Source: Pollenia angustigena (lineage: Eukaryota; Arthropoda; Insecta; Diptera; Polleniidae). Taken from it: a stretch of 64,000 nucleotides of DNA. Position numbers and translations under genes: made by a program. The notes under the pieces were generated by a model that saw nothing but the letters and a program-made list of their open reading frames with translations, ran no database searches and was not told the origin of the DNA. The stretch is taken from assembly GCA_930367215.1 (NCBI GenBank), contig OV884057.1, positions 248,646,830 to 248,710,829 on the forward strand. Direction: 5' to 3'. This document shows positions 10,949 to 23,159 of this stretch, one piece after another (the stretch's first letter is position 1; every line of letters starts with the position of its first letter).

Positions 10949-12190
10949 TTAAAATTACACTGACAGCAAACAAAGAAAAAAGTAATTTGTAATTTTGATG
11001 TTGCTTTCTACAGAAATTGGTATTAAATTTTTTACTTTAAAACGCTGCATTTCTTGTGGCGTTGAAAATTTTAAAACGCAATTTCAATTTCTTTGGAAAG
11101 CAACAACAACATTATGAAATATTTTTGACTTTGTTGGTGCTTTCAATGTAATTTTTGACGTTGCGTTCCGTTTTACATAATAAGGGCCTAAATGTCCTAA
11201 GAGACGCAGCACTTTAATCGTCAGCTGCTAACTGATTTTGTATGTACTCATTGTATTTTATATTTTAAGTTTTAAATACCTTTTATTTTATTAAACATTC
11301 CTTGTTGTTAACGAATTTAATTATTTATATACCTAGACGTACATATGTATTTAGTTGCTATAAATTATATTGTATGTATGTTTTAACGTATTCTCTCATT
11401 ATTATGTCTGTAAGTACACGATTTTTTTAGCAAAATTTTAACAAATTTAAAAACAAAACAAACAAAAAATATACAAATCGAAAATACAAAACAAAAGAAA
11501 AAATATATGCTTTAAATAGTTAAACATTTGTTTTTAATTTTTTAAATTAACCATACTAAAAAAAATTACGCCTTTTCGTTTAATTTAGTATAAATGTTCA
11601 AATGCTTAAGGGCAGGGTGCTTAAAGAAAATCTTTATGACAGAAAAAGAAAAAAATTTGCATGTGTTTTTCGGACTTCGATTGAAACAATAAATAAAAGC
11701 ACCATGGGTTAAAAATAACAAGGGGATACTTCTGTATTGTAATGCGAAAGTCAGTTACGACAAATCGTCTGCGCCACCTGGCATATATGTATATACGTAA
11801 TGACAGAGATCTTAACATCCCTACCATCCAGGAAGAAATTAAAAAGTATTCAGTCAAATAGATAGATAAACTAATGGTCTATCCCAACTACCTTGCTCGG
11901 GATCTAATAAAGTTCGTAGGTCACCGGAGTCTGAAAAGAACCGACACTTTGTGCCTAGCAGGCTTTTTTGACACTTATATGCAATTATGTAGCGGTAACA
12001 TTGGTAATGGCTAATAAATAACAATTAGGATTTAGCTTTGAATACATATTGTAATTTTCGACAAGAAAGATTCAATAAAAAAAAATTGTAGAATGTTGCC
12101 AATATGTATATTTCACTTTCTTTTAGTTGTGCAATAAAAATCAAAAGTCTTTGGATTATTGCCAATATATTTGCCACCTAAAAATTGTAC
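10949..12190. other. Non-coding, mostly AT-rich
   Basis: An imperfect inverted repeat with GTTGCTTTC / GAAAGCAAC arms spans about 11000-11110. Nothing else is recognised; short open frames have no family resemblance. Confidence 0.45.
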
Positions 12191-13030
12191 GGCGTTAGAT
12201 CAAAACGCCCAAGGTCGTAACGCCCAAAACCATAATTGTCATAACGCCCAAAAATTTTATCGTTTTGCCGTTTGGACTATATGACATTGAATTTGGGCGA
12301 TATGTTTTTTCAAATTATAGTCTAGGTCATAACGCCCAAAAGAAAAACTGTCATAAGGCCCAAAAAGTAAAAAAAATATAAAATATTCGTCAACAATTTT
12401 ATTTTACTTCTATATGTACATATAGCAAACAATTATATTGTATAGCGTTGGATAGGTAGCGGTGTGGTGGATAGCGCGCCACGTCGCGCCGCGCTGTTCG
12501 CGTCGGGCGCGAACTCAACCCACCCTCCTCCACGCGCCGGGTAACATTCTAAATCGACTTACCTCTTGCAAACTCGTTTAAAAACTTTTCTTATACCACT
12601 CGAGGCATTGGCGTCACTCAAAAGAACAGAAGGATTTTAATGTCCTCAACTGCTTTCAACCAGGGTTTAAAAAGCTGCAGTCAAAATCAAAAAATTGCTT
12701 TTTCTTCCACTTTCTGATTTTTCATTAGACAAAAATAAACCGTTGCTTTTACTTCTGATCAGGGTTGATAAAGTTGGTACAATTGTACTTTTTTTGGTAC
12801 AATTCAAAACTAAAAAGTACGCTGGTACCCCCGTGAAAAAAAATGCTTTGGTACTATTGGGGCCGAAAAAGTACGATTTTAAAAGTTCGTTGGTACGATA
12901 TTGAATTTTTCATTTATCATCCCGCATTTTGTCATTATTATTTTTGGGTTTTGGGCAATATAAAAAGATTTGGGCGTTATGACATTTTTGGTTTTGGGCG
13001 TTACGACCTTGGGCGTTTTGACCTAACGCC
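12191..13030. mobile_element. DNA transposon/MITE with 8-bp TSD, 840 bp
   Basis: Long TIRs of about 65 bp begin GGCGTTAGATCAAAACGCCC and repeat TAACGCCCAAA several times inward. The perfect 8-bp duplication AATTGTAC is at 12183-12190 and 13031-13038. The TSD length fits hAT or a similar superfamily. A GC-rich block at about 12450-12540 (runs of GCGCGCC) contrasts sharply with its surroundings and may be a separate insertion, possibly a tRNA-like SINE head. No transposase frame. Confidence 0.9.
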
Positions 13031-13220
13031 AATTGTACAATACGTAAAATTTAACAATAATATTGCAAGTTTATGAGCCACTTAAAACAACGAAAATTCA
13101 AAAATAATTTTCGAAAAGGGCTCATCTCCGGAAACTGTAATGGCCTTTTTCTCTTTCAAATATTACTTAAAATAACTTTAACATAAACAGAGCTTACAAT
13201 TTTAGAAAAAAAACTAAGGC

Positions 13221-13459
13221 TGGGTTTTGAGTTAAACCAGGCAGTCGTGATCGAGTAGTTTCTCAATTGGAAAGCAATTTAATATCTTAATATTTCAGTC
13301 AATACTGAACGAATCGGAATTATTTTTTCAGTATTGTAAAGTATTCATTTGAGTTTCACAATACTGAAAAAATAATTTCGATTCGTTCAGTATCGACTAA
13401 AATAAAATTGCCCTCGAATCGAGAAATTACTCGATCACGACTGCCAGAATTAGGCCCCA
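13221..13459. mobile_element. MITE, GGCAGTCGTGATCGA family, diverged copy
   Basis: Inverted arms around GGCAGTCGTGATCGAGTA and ACTCGATCACGACTGCC with a central ACTGAAAAAATAATTTCGAT phrase. A better preserved copy with a TSD is at 28024-28255. The outer few bases here have decayed. Confidence 0.8.
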
Positions 13460-13903
13460 GGTTAAGTTAATCTGAAAAAAGATTTGTGCCGCCATTACCA
13501 AGTTGCACACAACATTTTAGCGGAACAGCTAAGTTTTGCTTAAAAGGGTGGTCTTTAATAATATAATAAAGACCATTTCGCCGTAAAAATCCGAGTTTTA
13601 GACTACGTTAAACTAAGTTTAAGCTTAATCCACATCTCAAAAATCCCGTCTAAAAACCAAATGGTTTAAGAGATATTCAGTTTTATGTGTCTCCTGAACA
13701 CTTTGTATTTTTGTACCTGAGCCCTTTTCGAAATAAATGATTCAAAAAAATTAGGTCAAAATTGAAATTTCGAAATGGTACTGAACTTTAGCTAAAAGAG
13801 TATGGGTACGTTCGTAAATGCATCAAAACTGAGCATCACTGCTGCAGTGATGCAACATTTTGTTGCTGATGCGTGCTGTGCTTTTTTACTGCACAACAGC
13901 TAA

Positions 13904-15053
13904 AGGCTAGATTACACTATTATACTTTGTATTAATACATGTCAAAAATTCAAGTAATATGACAAAGTGTGATAGTGTGAATGCAATAGGTCTGCCTGCG
14001 TACACATATTTTACGCAAAATCTTGCAAAATGTTGTCTGCGTACTCCAAATCTCTTGCAGCGAGAGAGCCATCCAAAATGTTTTTCTCCGTTGTCAAGCT
14101 GTTGGAGGGCACTGTATTGGGCATTTCATTTTTTTCCAGAGTAAGCCGGCACTATGTTGGGCAATGTAAGCAAAAGAAGTTTTATGAAAAACCCGACAAA
14201 TAAAACTAAAAACTAAGAAGAAATTGAATTTACCAAACTAATAACAGTGTAATAAACAAGTTTTTTAATTTACAACACTTTTTAAGATTCACTTTAATTA
14301 ATAATTTTTTAATTTACCCCGAGAATTAAATTTTGCGTACACATATGATTAAATTCTTTTGCTTTGTTATTTCAATTGTTTACACACCGATCAGCTGTTT
14401 TCTTGCAAAATTTCACTGGATACTGTCTGCGTACTTTTTGAGATTTTTTCAGCCGATAGAGTAATATTGGTCTTACTCTCCTAAACAAATTTAATGAGTA
14501 TTTGCTACTGGAAAAGTTCCCAGACAGACCTAATGTGTCACGAAAATGACAAGTATTATGAAAAAAGTTTGACATTCCATACGACTTCATCGTTTTTTGA
14601 AAAATTTTTAAACAATAATACTTTTATATGTTTATACTTTGTGTGATGGTGTGAACACAAACTGTCATGTTACATTAGATTTTTTGACAGTCGCATCAAA
14701 ACTCATTAGATTTCTATCTCACAAGTCTTACGTATTCCATAATACTTTGTGAGATAGAAATCTAATGAGTTTTGATGCGACTGTCAAAAAATCTAACGTA
14801 ATATGACAGTTTGTGTTCAGACCATCACACAAAGTATAAACACTCACACATGAAATAAAATGCAACCCTAATCCAATGAAAAGTATTATTGTTTAGAAAT
14901 TTTTCAAAAAACGATGAAGTCGTATGTGATGTCAAACTTTTTTCTTAATACTTGTCAATTTCGTGACACATTGCATTCACACTATCACACTTTGTCATAT
15001 TACTTAAGTTTTTGACATGTATTAATACAAAGTATAATAGTGTAATCTAGCCT
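13904..15053. mobile_element. Foldback-type MITE with TAA TSD
   Basis: TIRs AGGCTAGATTACACTAT / ATAGTGTAATCTAGCCT, flanked by TAA (13901-13903, 15054-15056). Almost the whole element is palindromic: arm segments 14532-14725 and 14746-14974 pair around a loop of about 20 bp near 14735. The left arm is interrupted by the 544-bp MITE at 13988-14531, and it lacks about 35 bp that the right arm has near 14845-14878. Confidence 0.88.
13988..14531. mobile_element. MITE nested in the foldback element
   Basis: Ends AGGTCTGCCTG / CAGACAGACCT. The uninterrupted right arm of the host element reads through GAATGCAATGTGTCACG, which fixes the insertion point and shows a 3-bp AAT duplication (13985-13987, 14532-14534). 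GTCTGCGTACT occurs near both ends. No reading frame. Confidence 0.88.
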
Positions 15054-15361
15054 TAAGCAAAGTTTGAATTTTTGAACACGAGCTAAATTTTAAAAGTTTT
15101 ATAAGCGAACATAAGATAATAAAAAATTTTTATCGAAATTAGCGATGGCAAAATTTATTGAAAATAATGAACCAAAAAGTGATAGTTTTTTTATAAATTA
15201 CAAGAAAAAGTATCAAAAAAGAAAAATATACCGATTTCTTTTGTTAAAAGTTATTGCATCAGAAAATTAACTGACATTTGCAGCAGAGCTGCGGCATCAC
15301 TCCATAAAAAAACGTTTGACGTATGAAAGTAATGCCAAGTTTCTTACAAGTGATGCATTTA

Positions 15362-15503
15362 GTGCTGGTTCACACAAGTCAAGTTTGACTCTTCAAGTCT
15401 TGATCTTTTAGGAGAGAAGGGAAAAGAGAATGCCATTTCTTTTCCCCTCTCTCCTAAAAACTCAAGACTTCCCGAGTCAAACTTGACATGTGTGAACCGG
15501 CAC
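15362..15503. mobile_element. MITE, 142 bp, TTA TSD
   Basis: TIRs GTGCTGGTTCACACAAGTC / ACATGTGTGAACCGGCAC with TTA at 15359-15361 and 15504-15506. Removing it restores GATGCATTTACGAAC, the sequence seen in the outer arms at 13804 and 16742. Confidence 0.88.
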
Positions 15504-15545
15504 TTACGAACATTCAAATGCGCAACAACTGCATTTACGAACTTA

Positions 15546-15870
15546 AGCTGGAGGTCCACACCACGCGTTACTCGCTTTTTCGCAGCATACGCAGCTGTCA
15601 AAAAAGTAGAATATGTGTAGTTATACGTAGTAAGTTACATGCACAAAAGCGTAGATGCCTTGAGGCGAAAAGTAGGTTTACTTTCTACTTTTGTAAGCGT
15701 CACAAGCAGCGTTCGAACAAACCAGCTGATTTTGACAAATTAAATTTTATTTTTACTTGTGCTGCTGCTGCATAAAAAGCGTTGCATGTAACTTGAAACG
15801 TAGAACGCAAGTAAGGTTATAAAAGCATGCGCTGCGTGGAGGCGAAAACGCGTGTTATGGACCTACAGCT
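15546..15870. mobile_element. MITE, 325 bp, TTA TSD
   Basis: Imperfect TIRs AGCTGGAGGTCCACACCACG / the complement of AGCTGTAGGTCCATAACACG; TTA at 15543-15545 and 15871-15873. Its right TTA is also the left TTA of the next MITE. Confidence 0.8.
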
Positions 15871-15873
15871 TTA

Positions 15874-16635
15874 AGGTCCCATTAGCCGACCGTAAATGTA
15901 GAAATGTAATGTAAACAGCTGATCGTTTCTGTTATATGGAAAGCAATGCAAATGCTTAACTGACTGTAATGTCACTTAACCGTAACGTGCCAACCTGTAG
16001 AAAATAGAATTTCATTACGAGGTTACGTGACAGTTGTAGATAGTGATGGGCTGCTTATATTTTAAATGCAATGCGGGTAAAATCACTCTTTTTGTTTGGT
16101 ACTTTTTCAGTTATAATATCTGTGGACTTTTGACAAAATAAGTAACAATCCATACATATTTTCATTTATACAAATACATGCTTAGATGTATAAAATTAAC
16201 AAATGTATACATATCCACAAACAAACAAAGTCTGGTTTTTAATGGTATCAAAACCTTGTTTAGGTGTATGCACATTTTGAAATTAATGTAAGAACATGTG
16301 TACGAATATGATGTAATAAATATTTGTTTTTTGTAAATCTGTAATATTAATATCTAATATTAAATTATTTATTTATTTATACATGCAAGAAATACAGTTT
16401 TAATACTATGTATTTAAATCACTTAGTACTTTTTCTGCAAAGCGGTCACTATTTCAACATTTTTAATTCTCATCACTGTGTGTGTTGTTTTATGTATACT
16501 AATGCTTTTTTGTTTTTGGTTGTGAAAAACAGCTGACGCGTTCTTACATGTTCTATAAGTGCACAAACGAGCTTACAGTACGTTACGGTACTTTACATTG
16601 CATTTAATTACATTTACGGTTGGCTAAAGCGGCCT
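15874..16635. mobile_element. MITE, 762 bp, TTA TSD
   Basis: TIRs read AGGTCCCATTAGCCGACCGT on the left and AGGCCGCTTTAGCCAACCGT on the right (inverted), continuing into AAATGTA. TTA flanks are at 15871-15873 and 16636-16638. Interior non-coding. Confidence 0.82.
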
Positions 16636-16742
16636 TTACCCTATTTTCCCCAACAAATGGTATATTTTGTTAAAAGAAGTAAAACAATAATTTATGAAAA
16701 TAAAAGGATGCACAGTTTTGATGCATTTACGAACGTACCCAT

Positions 16743-17437
16743 TAATATTTGAGGTACACATGTAAATAATATTTCTGTTATACATAAGCGTCAAGCACCC
16801 CATCCATTTACAATATTATTGTATATTTTATTCGCCATATTATTTCTATATTGGACTATGGTTTCAATTAAATGGTTTCAATTAAAATATGGCGCAACTC
16901 TTATTAAAAAAAAAACGTAACCTTTAAAGCAAAACAACATAGTAAATTATTGCCAACTAAAAACGCTTAAGGTACGTTTTTTTAGTGTTTTCTAAAAAAA
17001 AAATATTTGAAATAGCTCATATATTTATGGATAAGTAAATAAATTAAAAATTTTATTTTTGTCAACATAAATTTATACTGGTATTTATATTTATATATGT
17101 ATTAACTTTTGCAAAGTTACATTATTCAGACTTTTACATACTTAGAACTTGGTTCTAAATAAAGTTTAAAACATTAATTTTTAAAAATAAAGCTTTTAAT
17201 TTAGTGTTATAAGATAAAGCAAATTTACTTTAAGAGATGATAAGAAATATTATAACTACAACAACAACTACCAGATGATTTTAATAGATCTTTAGTTTGT
17301 ATCGTTTCTACGTGTAAACGATTTTTCCTTTGTATTTTACATCATTTTGCATTTAAAAAGGTGCGTTCAATTGATGCTCTGAAATGTGGTATCGATAAAA
17401 TACAAAAATCAATATTCCCCAGAATGGTCTACCAGTA
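16743..17437. other. AT-rich, nothing recognised
   Basis: No gene, RNA or repeat boundary could be supported in this stretch. Confidence 0.45.
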
Positions 17438-17677
17438 CCCATGTTCTGTAACTTTAGTGAGAACTTCTTGCATCGAAAAGATGTAAAACAAAATATTCCA
17501 TCGTTTCTCGAAAAATGAGAAAAATCTGTGTCTGTAACTCATGTCGAAAACTATCAAAAGAGATTACGTCGTTACATTATAAATGTCATAATATTGCACT
17601 CGAAGCCGATGTGACATTGTAGACGTTCAGAACGCCAGTAACACATATCGTTGACGGCGATCAACATTTACTAAAAT

Positions 17678-18009
17678 TAGTATTGTGGTTATTTTATTGA
17701 ACTATTTATGGTTTTTAATCCAAATTTTTAATATTTTTAATTAGGCTTAAGTTCATTAAATTTAATTTTCATTAAATTATATTTATGAAGAAAGGAATTT
17801 TACAACATGAAAATTAATTAAAATTTATTGATAATTTTTCATTCTTGACTCAATCTGGGCTCGAACCCAGGTGTTTACGGACAGGTTACCCTGACATGTT
17901 TCGATTGCAACCACTCAATCTCCTCAGAGGGCTTGCCGTTTAACACTTAAAAATATTAAAAATTTGGATTAAAAACCATAAATAGTTCAATAAAATAACC
18001 ACAATACTA
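17678..18009 (-). mobile_element. tRNA-like repeat flanked by perfect 61-bp inverted repeats
   Basis: 17678-17738 and 17949-18009 are, by eye, exact reverse complements (61 bp, starting TAGTATTGTGGTTATTTT). The enclosed 210 bp carries, on the minus strand, a tRNA-like head with a B-box match GGTTCGAGCCC and a TGAGTGGTTGC A-box-like phrase. An inverted second copy of the core is at 18305-18535. It combines features of a MITE and a tRNA-derived SINE. Confidence 0.75.
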
Positions 18010-18304
18010 ATAATTGTTAAAGCTAAGGCACGAGCTCTATGTTTGCATTTGTCCTTCAAGTTGTGCTGAAAAGGTCAACAAGAATAAGAAAGACAAAAAA
18101 TGAAAAAACAAAAAAATATGTACTTTGAACTTCAAGAAGAATTCTTGACAAAAGTACGAAAAAACAGAAGTAAAGGAATAACATGTTAAAATAAATAAAA
18201 ATAGATAATCATTCAAAGCAAATTTCGATCTACCAAAGGTGGAATACAATTTGGTTTAAGGATTGATGTTTGACTAATGACGTCAGCAGTCGTCGATGGC
18301 TGCG

Positions 18305-18535
18305 AGTGTTAAACGGCAAGCCCTCTGAGGAGATTGAGTGGTTGCAATCGAAACATGTCAGGGTAACCTGTCCGTAAACACCTGGGTTCGAGCCCAGATT
18401 GAGTCAAGAATGAAAAATTATCAATAAATTTTAATTAATTTTCATGTTGTAAAATTCCTTTCTTCATAAAAATAATTTAATGAAAATTAAATTTAATGAA
18501 CTTAAGCCTAATTAAAAATATTAAAAATTTGGATT
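18305..18535 (+). repeat. Second tRNA-like repeat copy, inverted relative to the first
   Basis: Near-identical reverse complement of 17717-17948. It reads CGGCAAGCCCTCTGAGGAG, an A-box-like TGAGTGGTTGC, an internal CAGGGTAACCTG hairpin, and the B box GGTTCGAGCCC at about 18384. It stops at GGATT, where the long outer arms of the first copy should begin, so it is truncated. The two copies could form a long hairpin around an approximately 360-bp loop. Confidence 0.75.
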
Positions 18536-19327
18536 ATTTACTAAAATTTAAAATTTTTCAACGACGGTGGCGAAAATACAACCGTCGGCTATACCAAATT
18601 GTGTAAAGAGCGACTTTAATGTTTGTTGTTTGCAAACGAGCTTTGAAGACATTCGTATATTTTATTAAAATATTAAAAGCAAAATAATAAAACAATGAAA
18701 AATGTGCACTTTGCATTTTTAATTGTTTTTTAGTGTTAACATTTTTTTCTCGCCCCATTTTTATTCTTGAGTTTATTTGACAGTTCAAAGCGGGAACTTT
18801 TCTCACCAAAATGTTACAGACACACTTTTTCCGTAAATTGGCGAGTAATTTCCATACGTGACAGCTTGTACTCGCCAAAAAAAATTTACAGACACAGTTA
18901 AGTGAGAAAAACAGCTGTTTGTTTCAATTTATGGCATTTTTGTTTCATTTCACACATTTCAATCGAAAACTTACTCGACGCGATAGTAACAGAACATGGG
19001 CACAGGATGAAAAAATAAAATGTTGATTATCATCGTCTTTTATTGATTATTATTAGAAACAAAGTTTATGTTCTTATAAAAGAATGGTGTCCTAGCATAT
19101 CTGAGCTGTTTTAATGAGGAAATTGGGCTGGAAACTGCAAAATCTTATAATTTCCTGTATTTTCTACTTCTAAAGACATTTTTATATACTTACTTTACAT
19201 GCAAGAAATATGTTATGTTTTCACTCTTTCTTCATAATCTCTCCATTACAATCAATTGTAAAAGGAGTATAAAGTTTTTTTGTTAAGAAAATTTGAAGAC
19301 ATTTATGGTAAAATGCATGGTGAAAAA

Positions 19328-19705
19328 TCGTACGTTCGCGATCCGTACGTTCGCGACCGGTACATAAGCCAATTAAATAAAAACCAAGAGAGATATTTTA
19401 TTTTGTAAATACTGGATGGAGACCTACATTTATACACATTTAAAATAAATTAATCACTTTTGAAAATTCCGTTTCATTACGCAGATTTTTACATTTCACT
19501 ACTGTCAGGCGAAATTTTGCGTACGTTCGTGACCACACGTTTATAACTCTTATTATGAAAACTTAAACTCGATGAAATTCATCTTTTGTACTAAACATAG
19601 AGCTACCCAAATGCTATCGCATCGCAAAAAATTCTGGGAAAAGTTTTGTTTTTTATATTATTTGTACATCAAAAGCGTACGAACGTACGTTCACGATCCC
19701 AGGAA
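19328..19705. repeat. Iterated CGTACGTTCGCGA motif block
   Basis: CGTACGTTCGCGATC and CGTACGTTCGCGACC stand side by side at 19329-19361; related CGTACGTTCGTGACC is at about 19519 and CGTACGTTCACGATCC at 19688. The CpG-rich motif is unusual in this AT-rich DNA and suggests subterminal binding sites of a DNA transposon, though no TIR or TSD was established. Confidence 0.5.
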
Positions 19706-20518
19706 ATGCCCATATGTGAAATGTCAGTAAACATTAGTTTCATTCTTAATATTGGCTATATTTTTCCAAGAAATTTAAATTTATTCAGTTCTGAAATGCT
19801 TTATCTCTGAAAGATCCGCTAGAACACGGAGTTGAGAATTGATATTTTTATAGTTTTCTTTATCGTTTGTAAATAACAACAGTATTATGCTATTATTTTC
19901 AGGAGTGAAGCTAATTATCACTTAAGGTTTTATTTTCAAAATAAAATTAAGTTCTTATTGTCGAATAAAATGATTTCACAGTTCCTTTACTTTAAAAACC
20001 ATTTCATTAACATTGCATGTTTCTATAAATATGGTTTTCATTTGAATTTAAGTTTTCCACTAACATATTATCCAATGCATCCCTTTTTAAAAATGTTCAT
20101 GCCACTTGTATGAACAAATATCCCATTCTGGAAAGCAAAATATTAATCCTGGCGTCCACGCTTTGCATTTCAATATTAACGTCGTTAATAATTAAAAAAA
20201 AAAAAATAATAATTTTGCAACAAACACATGATGATCAAAGCCTGATATCCAAATGTTCACATCCATCACAGTTAAAAAGCTCAAAGGATAAAAAAGTACT
20301 AAAAACAACGCGGGGGTACTGCGGTATTTTTAATATGAAAAAGTACTGAAAAAGTTCCAAAGTACTGAATTTTTCAACACTGGCCAATAGCCAAGAAGCA
20401 TGTGCCCCATAATTAATAATTGAATAATTTGTACAATTAAAAAAATAAATCCATACACATGTACTTATATAAAATATTATTATTCACATATTCACATGCA
20501 TTATAGAATAACGACTTG
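19706..20518. other. Non-coding; possible hAT end near 20392
   Basis: Contains repeated AAAGTAC phrases at 20290-20375 and a TTCAACACTG end resembling a hAT terminus, but the partner end was not found. No gene recognised. Confidence 0.4.
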
Positions 20519-21118
20519 TAGAGTTGTGCCGTTCCGGAACGACCTATTTCCATTGAACGATTCCCTAAAAGGAACGGTGCGGATTTTTTAATAATTCCTT
20601 TTTTATCGTTTCTCGTTCTGCAGTTGCAATCCGTTGGATCATCAGATGTATTTCATTTTTTGTCCGCTGATCAGTGTGGCCGACTTTTGTGTATTTATGT
20701 ATATCATGACTATAACAAATTTCTAATTTACTTAATTACTAATGTGATTCAAAGCAATATATTTTAGCAATATACCACTCGTTCACGTCCAGCATTGGCA
20801 TTAGGCTACGCGCAGATTAAAACAGGTATAAATTTACGAAATTCTTAAAACATTTATGAAATAGGTATATTGAATAAGTTATTATTTTTTACAAACATTT
20901 AAAAAAATACATAATTCTTATTTACGTAGTTGTTACGACACAACATGAAGACAAACAATAACAGATATTTGTTTGTTGACGTTTTTACGAACGACAGAGA
21001 AGTTTTCTCATTCCTCGTTCATTCATTGTTCAAAGTAAAAACAGGACCGACTTAGTTCCTTTGATCTTTCGGATCGGTCGGAAAGGTTCTACAAAAGGAA
21101 CGATTTTGCCCATCTCTA
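20519..21118. mobile_element. hAT-type element, 600 bp
   Basis: Ends TAGAGTTGTGCCGTTCC and, inverted, TAGAGATGGGCAAAATCG; perfect 8-bp duplication ACGACTTG at 20511-20518 and 21119-21126. GGAACG / CGTTCC phrases recur near both ends. No transposase frame. Confidence 0.92.
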
Positions 21119-21384
21119 ACGACTTGGCACATGTTCGCATTTTAAATGCGGATACAAAAGTACTTTGCAAACATCGAAATACAGAATAGCAATTGTTCGC
21201 ATTTATATATGTACATTATATATGTACATACATATTTTTGAGTCGCATTAACTTTTGCATCGGAATACAGAAAAAACATCTAGAATTTGTGAAGTTGTTG
21301 TTATTAAAATCACATTATTTTTTAAAGTATCTTAATTGTGATTTGTTAAATTCTTTATAGTAAGTGATATTAGAGATAATTTTT

Positions 21385-21760
21385 AGTATACCAATCGACT
21401 CAGCATCACTTCCTCAGTCGAACTAACGATGTTCACCCGGCCGCCGGACAGGCAAGCTGACTGGTTGTTTGTCCATGTGACCTTGTGCGCAATGTACAGG
21501 TCGCAATTTTGAAGATAATTTGATGAATTTTGGTGCATATGTTGATTGTCATCAGGACGAACTCTATGAAAATGGTGAGAATTGGTCCATAGTTTCACAT
21601 AAGCACCATAAAAATGTCTTTCCGGAATAGAAAGATTATGTTGGTAGTGACATTAAATTTGGTCCAAAAATATTTTATAGCAATTTAAATCATCATTTTT
21701 TTTCAAATCGGTCCACATTGGACCATATCTCTCATACAAATTCCACTCCCGAAAACAGCT
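21385..21760 (+). repeat. DINE-like repeat family B, 5'-less copy
   Basis: Matches family B from ATACCAATCGACTCAGC through GTCGAACTAACGATGT and CCATGTGACCTTGTGCGCA, then diverges. The TATACCCACACCACAATA head is missing. Confidence 0.65.
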
Positions 21761-21994
21761 TTTAATGTCACAACTTTCTTAAAATTTTTTTTAAGTGTTG
21801 ATATAAAATTTGGCGACTATTTCGTGGCAAAATGTTATGTCGGTAGGTCCAAACGTGAACATAAGTCCCATCGATACCATCTCTCTTAAATCGCTTTAAG
21901 AGAAAAAGTACCACAAATATAGAAAAAGTACCACAAAAAAGTACGATTTTCACCCCTTAAACATTCGAATTGGAAAAAGTACAAAACTCATATT

Positions 21995-22320
21995 TATACC
22001 CACACCACAATATACCCTCCCTTATTATGCATTTGTGCTGACACCTTAAAATATTGATCGCAGACCCACCTATAAGTATACGGATCGTCTCAGAATCACC
22101 TTCTGAGTCGAATTAACGATGTCCGTCCGGCTGGCTGTCCATGTAAACCTTGTGCGCAAAGTACGAGTGGAATACAGGTTCTAATTGGGACAAAGACCAA
22201 GCCTGTTGATCCACAATTTCCCATATCCCCCATACAAGCTTCTTTCCGGAATAGGGTATTTGTGCCCATAAACCATTGACGTCCACCCCATACCACAATT
22301 GTTGAAATTAATTCACACAA
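21995..22320 (+). repeat. DINE-like repeat family B, partial copy
   Basis: Begins TATACCCACACCACAATATA, continues with ATTATGCATTTGTGCTGA and GTCCGTCCGGCTGGCTGTCC, then loses the 3' part after about 22320. Confidence 0.7.
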
Positions 22321-22734
22321 ATTTCCACACGCATTCTAACGCTCTTTCATTTAACACACGAGAGCACACAATTCAGTTGTCAATTATCAAGCGACGTGTG
22401 CACATGCGCCGGTTGCTTACATATTTCTTATATTTTTATTAAGAATACTTGTCTCTCTATTCACTAATACTAATATAAATCAATCAAACCACAATTTACA
22501 TGTTGGGCATCACTGCCATAAACCATCTTATTATGATGGTATATCGATTACATTTGGTCCAAACTTATTTTGTTGCAATCAAAATTCTCTTACTAAATTT
22601 TATTGGAATCGGTCCATATTCGACCATAGCGCCCATACAAAGTAGAACATATTTTTAAATAGCTTTTATTGCCATAACTTCCTTATTAATGTTGGTATTA
22701 ACATGCAAATTGGCGATAATAACTTTTACGATAG

Positions 22735-23012
22735 TCAGTACCGTTACAATTTTATATATGGGTAATTCCATGTCAAATCGACCAAGAGTGGGACCCGACC
22801 GACCCCTTTCGATTTGAATGAAATTTGGTGATAATTTTGAAAAAAAAAATTTCAAATATTGGAAATTGTAACACTATCTCTTGGTTAAATTATCTCGTAT
22901 TTTTACTAAGCTAAGAGGTACGATATCACTTCCGTTCTCAGCAATGGATCTATAATACCAAGCGAATATACCACGTAATTACCCATACATAAATTTGTAA
23001 CGGTGCTGACTG
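22735..23012. repeat. Candidate MITE with long inverted ends
   Basis: CAGTACCGTTACAATTTTAT at 22737 pairs with an inverted CAGCACCGTTACAAATTTAT ending near 23012; both continue into ATGGGTAATT. No convincing TSD. Confidence 0.6.
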
Positions 23013-23159
23013 ACTTTAATTGAATTAATTGAAATCCACTGTGACTGGATTTTTGGAAATTCGAATGCAAAGGGGGTAAAAAGAGTAAAAACTAAAAGAT
23101 ATATAAAATAAATTTAATACTTATCGTTGTTCAGGTGTGTGGTACTTTTTTTTAATTTG

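Larger units (their letters stand above)
13802..16742. mobile_element. Composite inverted-repeat element holding nested MITEs
   Basis: ATGGGTACGTTCGTAAATGC at 13804 recurs inverted, as GCATTTACGAACGTACCCAT, ending near 16742. The arms continue inward through CAGTTTTGATG with about one mismatch in 34. A further internal copy of GATGCATTTACGAAC at about 15353 is itself split by a MITE. No TSD is seen for these outermost arms, so whether they define one transposon is inferred. Confidence 0.6.
17438..18999. mobile_element. Possible inverted-repeat element (CCCATGTTCTGT ends)
   Basis: CCCATGTTCTGTAAC near 17438 pairs with GTAACAGAACATGGG near 18999. Inside, Cys-free AT-rich sequence and ACAGACACA phrases recur near both ends. 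No TSD was found, so this is a tentative container for the two tRNA-like repeats below. Confidence 0.45.

Noticed and set aside
18325..18402. Functional tRNA gene
   Set aside because: The A and B boxes are tRNA-like, but the T loop is one base short, no acceptor pairing, and the sequence is part of a repeat pair.
18558..18878. 106-codon minus-strand frame
   Set aside because: No family resemblance; sits in the presumed interior of an inverted-repeat element.
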